IMG/VR virus record: IMGVR_UViG_3300035228_001909
Span: 1 to 28,233 of that record
Source: a virus
DNA length: 28,233 nt
Reading direction: 5' to 3' (one strand)
The notes beneath the pieces were generated by a model. The model was not told the DNA's origin. It saw only the letters and a program-made list of their open reading frames with translations, and searched no databases. A program made the translations under genes and the position numbers. This document shows positions 27,947 through 28,233 of this stretch, in pieces; within the stretch, counting starts at the first letter, position 1, and the number at the start of each line of letters is the position of its first letter.

Positions 27947-28233
27947 ATGAAACTTAATCTTACTAAATCATACTGCTGGTTTGATCCTATGGCATTGGGA
28001 ACTCCAGAAAGAGTTGTTAAAATGTACTTTATAAATGGTATTCCGTTTACTTGGGATGATTTAACTAAAGAGGAAGAAGCAAAAAGTTCCTTTTATGTAA
28101 TGATTGCAGATGATCATAAAGTCCATTATAATATGGAATTTTTATTTCATTCTTCTGGATACCTAGTAATGGAAGAATGTCATCCATGTTTTTTTGAAAT
28201 GGAATTAGAAAACCCTGAGATACTTGCTGAATT
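27947..28233 (+). CDS. Unknown protein, 5' part (cut by the window end)
   Basis: An open frame of at least 95 codons from ATG 27947 to the right edge with no stop. The product starts MKLNLTKSYCWFDPMALGT and contains FINGIPFTWDDLTKEEEAK and a Cys/His pair in EECHPCFFEME. A late motif precedes it, but no SD is evident. No family is recognised. Codon use resembles neighbouring genes, so it is likely real. Confidence 0.65.
   Translation, partial: MKLNLTKSYCWFDPMALGTPERVVKMYFINGIPFTWDDLTKEEEAKSSFYVMIADDHKVHYNMEFLFHSSGYLVMEECHPCFFEMELENPEILAE

Overview
The window is part of the genome of a T4-like cyanomyovirus, a contractile-tailed phage of marine Synechococcus or Prochlorococcus. Three kinds of evidence support this. 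There are recognisable T4 core genes (33, 59, 32, 53, 48, 4, 26, 51, hub genes). There are genes typical of cyanophages or cyanobacteria (thyX, phoH, a carbamoyltransferase, a DUF1825 protein, a DUF4278-like protein, CP12). The genome is AT-rich, with very tight gene packing and many stop/start overlaps. No host chromosomal genes, insertion sequences or CRISPR arrays were seen.

Layout. (1) Positions 1-5755, plus strand: the end of an unknown gene, a small DUF4278-like gene, a terminator merged with a sigma70-type promoter, then a packed run of small/auxiliary and replication genes: a 58-aa acidic protein, a 2OG-Fe(II) oxygenase-like protein, thyX, an FmdB-like protein, a carbamoyltransferase, phoH, a PD-(D/E)XK nuclease, genes 33 and 59, and DUF1825. 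(2) 5752-6897: gene 32 (ssDNA-binding protein) with its own near-consensus sigma70 promoter, an 11-bp inverted repeat around the -10 element, and two tandem terminators. (3) 6829-11703, minus strand: a morphogenesis block, read 4 - gp2-like - 48 - 53. Gene 53 is greatly enlarged by an internal beta-repeat/propeller-like insertion. (4) 11748-25483, plus strand: the tail/baseplate operon: a tail-tube-like protein, 26, 51, two related tape-measure-type proteins (the second with an M23 peptidase domain), a gp27-like hub, the auxiliary gene cp12, a gp5-like OB-fold spike base, a separate beta-helix spike protein and two paralogous appendage proteins. (5) 25483-27647: a second 2OG-Fe(II) oxygenase-like gene, a glycosyltransferase-like gene on the minus strand, and a probable structural gene. 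(6) 27650-28233: a sigma70-type promoter, tRNA-Gly(TCC), tRNA-Leu(TAA), and the start of an unknown gene.

How it fits together. Early/middle-type genes carry host-like -35/-10 promoters, while the tail genes are preceded by T4-type late motifs (CTAAATA or AATAAATA) that gp33, encoded here, should help activate. Genes 33-59-32 supply late transcription, helicase loading and ssDNA binding. ThyX supports nucleotide supply and CP12 would redirect host carbon metabolism. The tail cluster encodes most of the hub, tube initiator, tape measure and spike.

The most notable observation is a canonical in-frame -1 slippery heptamer (T TTT TTC) at the 3' end of gene 26. It is flanked by an upstream SD-like sequence and a downstream hairpin, and gene 51 is open in exactly the -1 frame without its own SD. 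This predicts a gp26-gp51 frameshift fusion comparable to the lambda G/GT tail assembly chaperones. Other notable points are the enlarged gp53, the tandem tape-measure-like pair, cp12 under a late-type promoter inside the hub operon, and the hairpin-framed gene 32 promoter.
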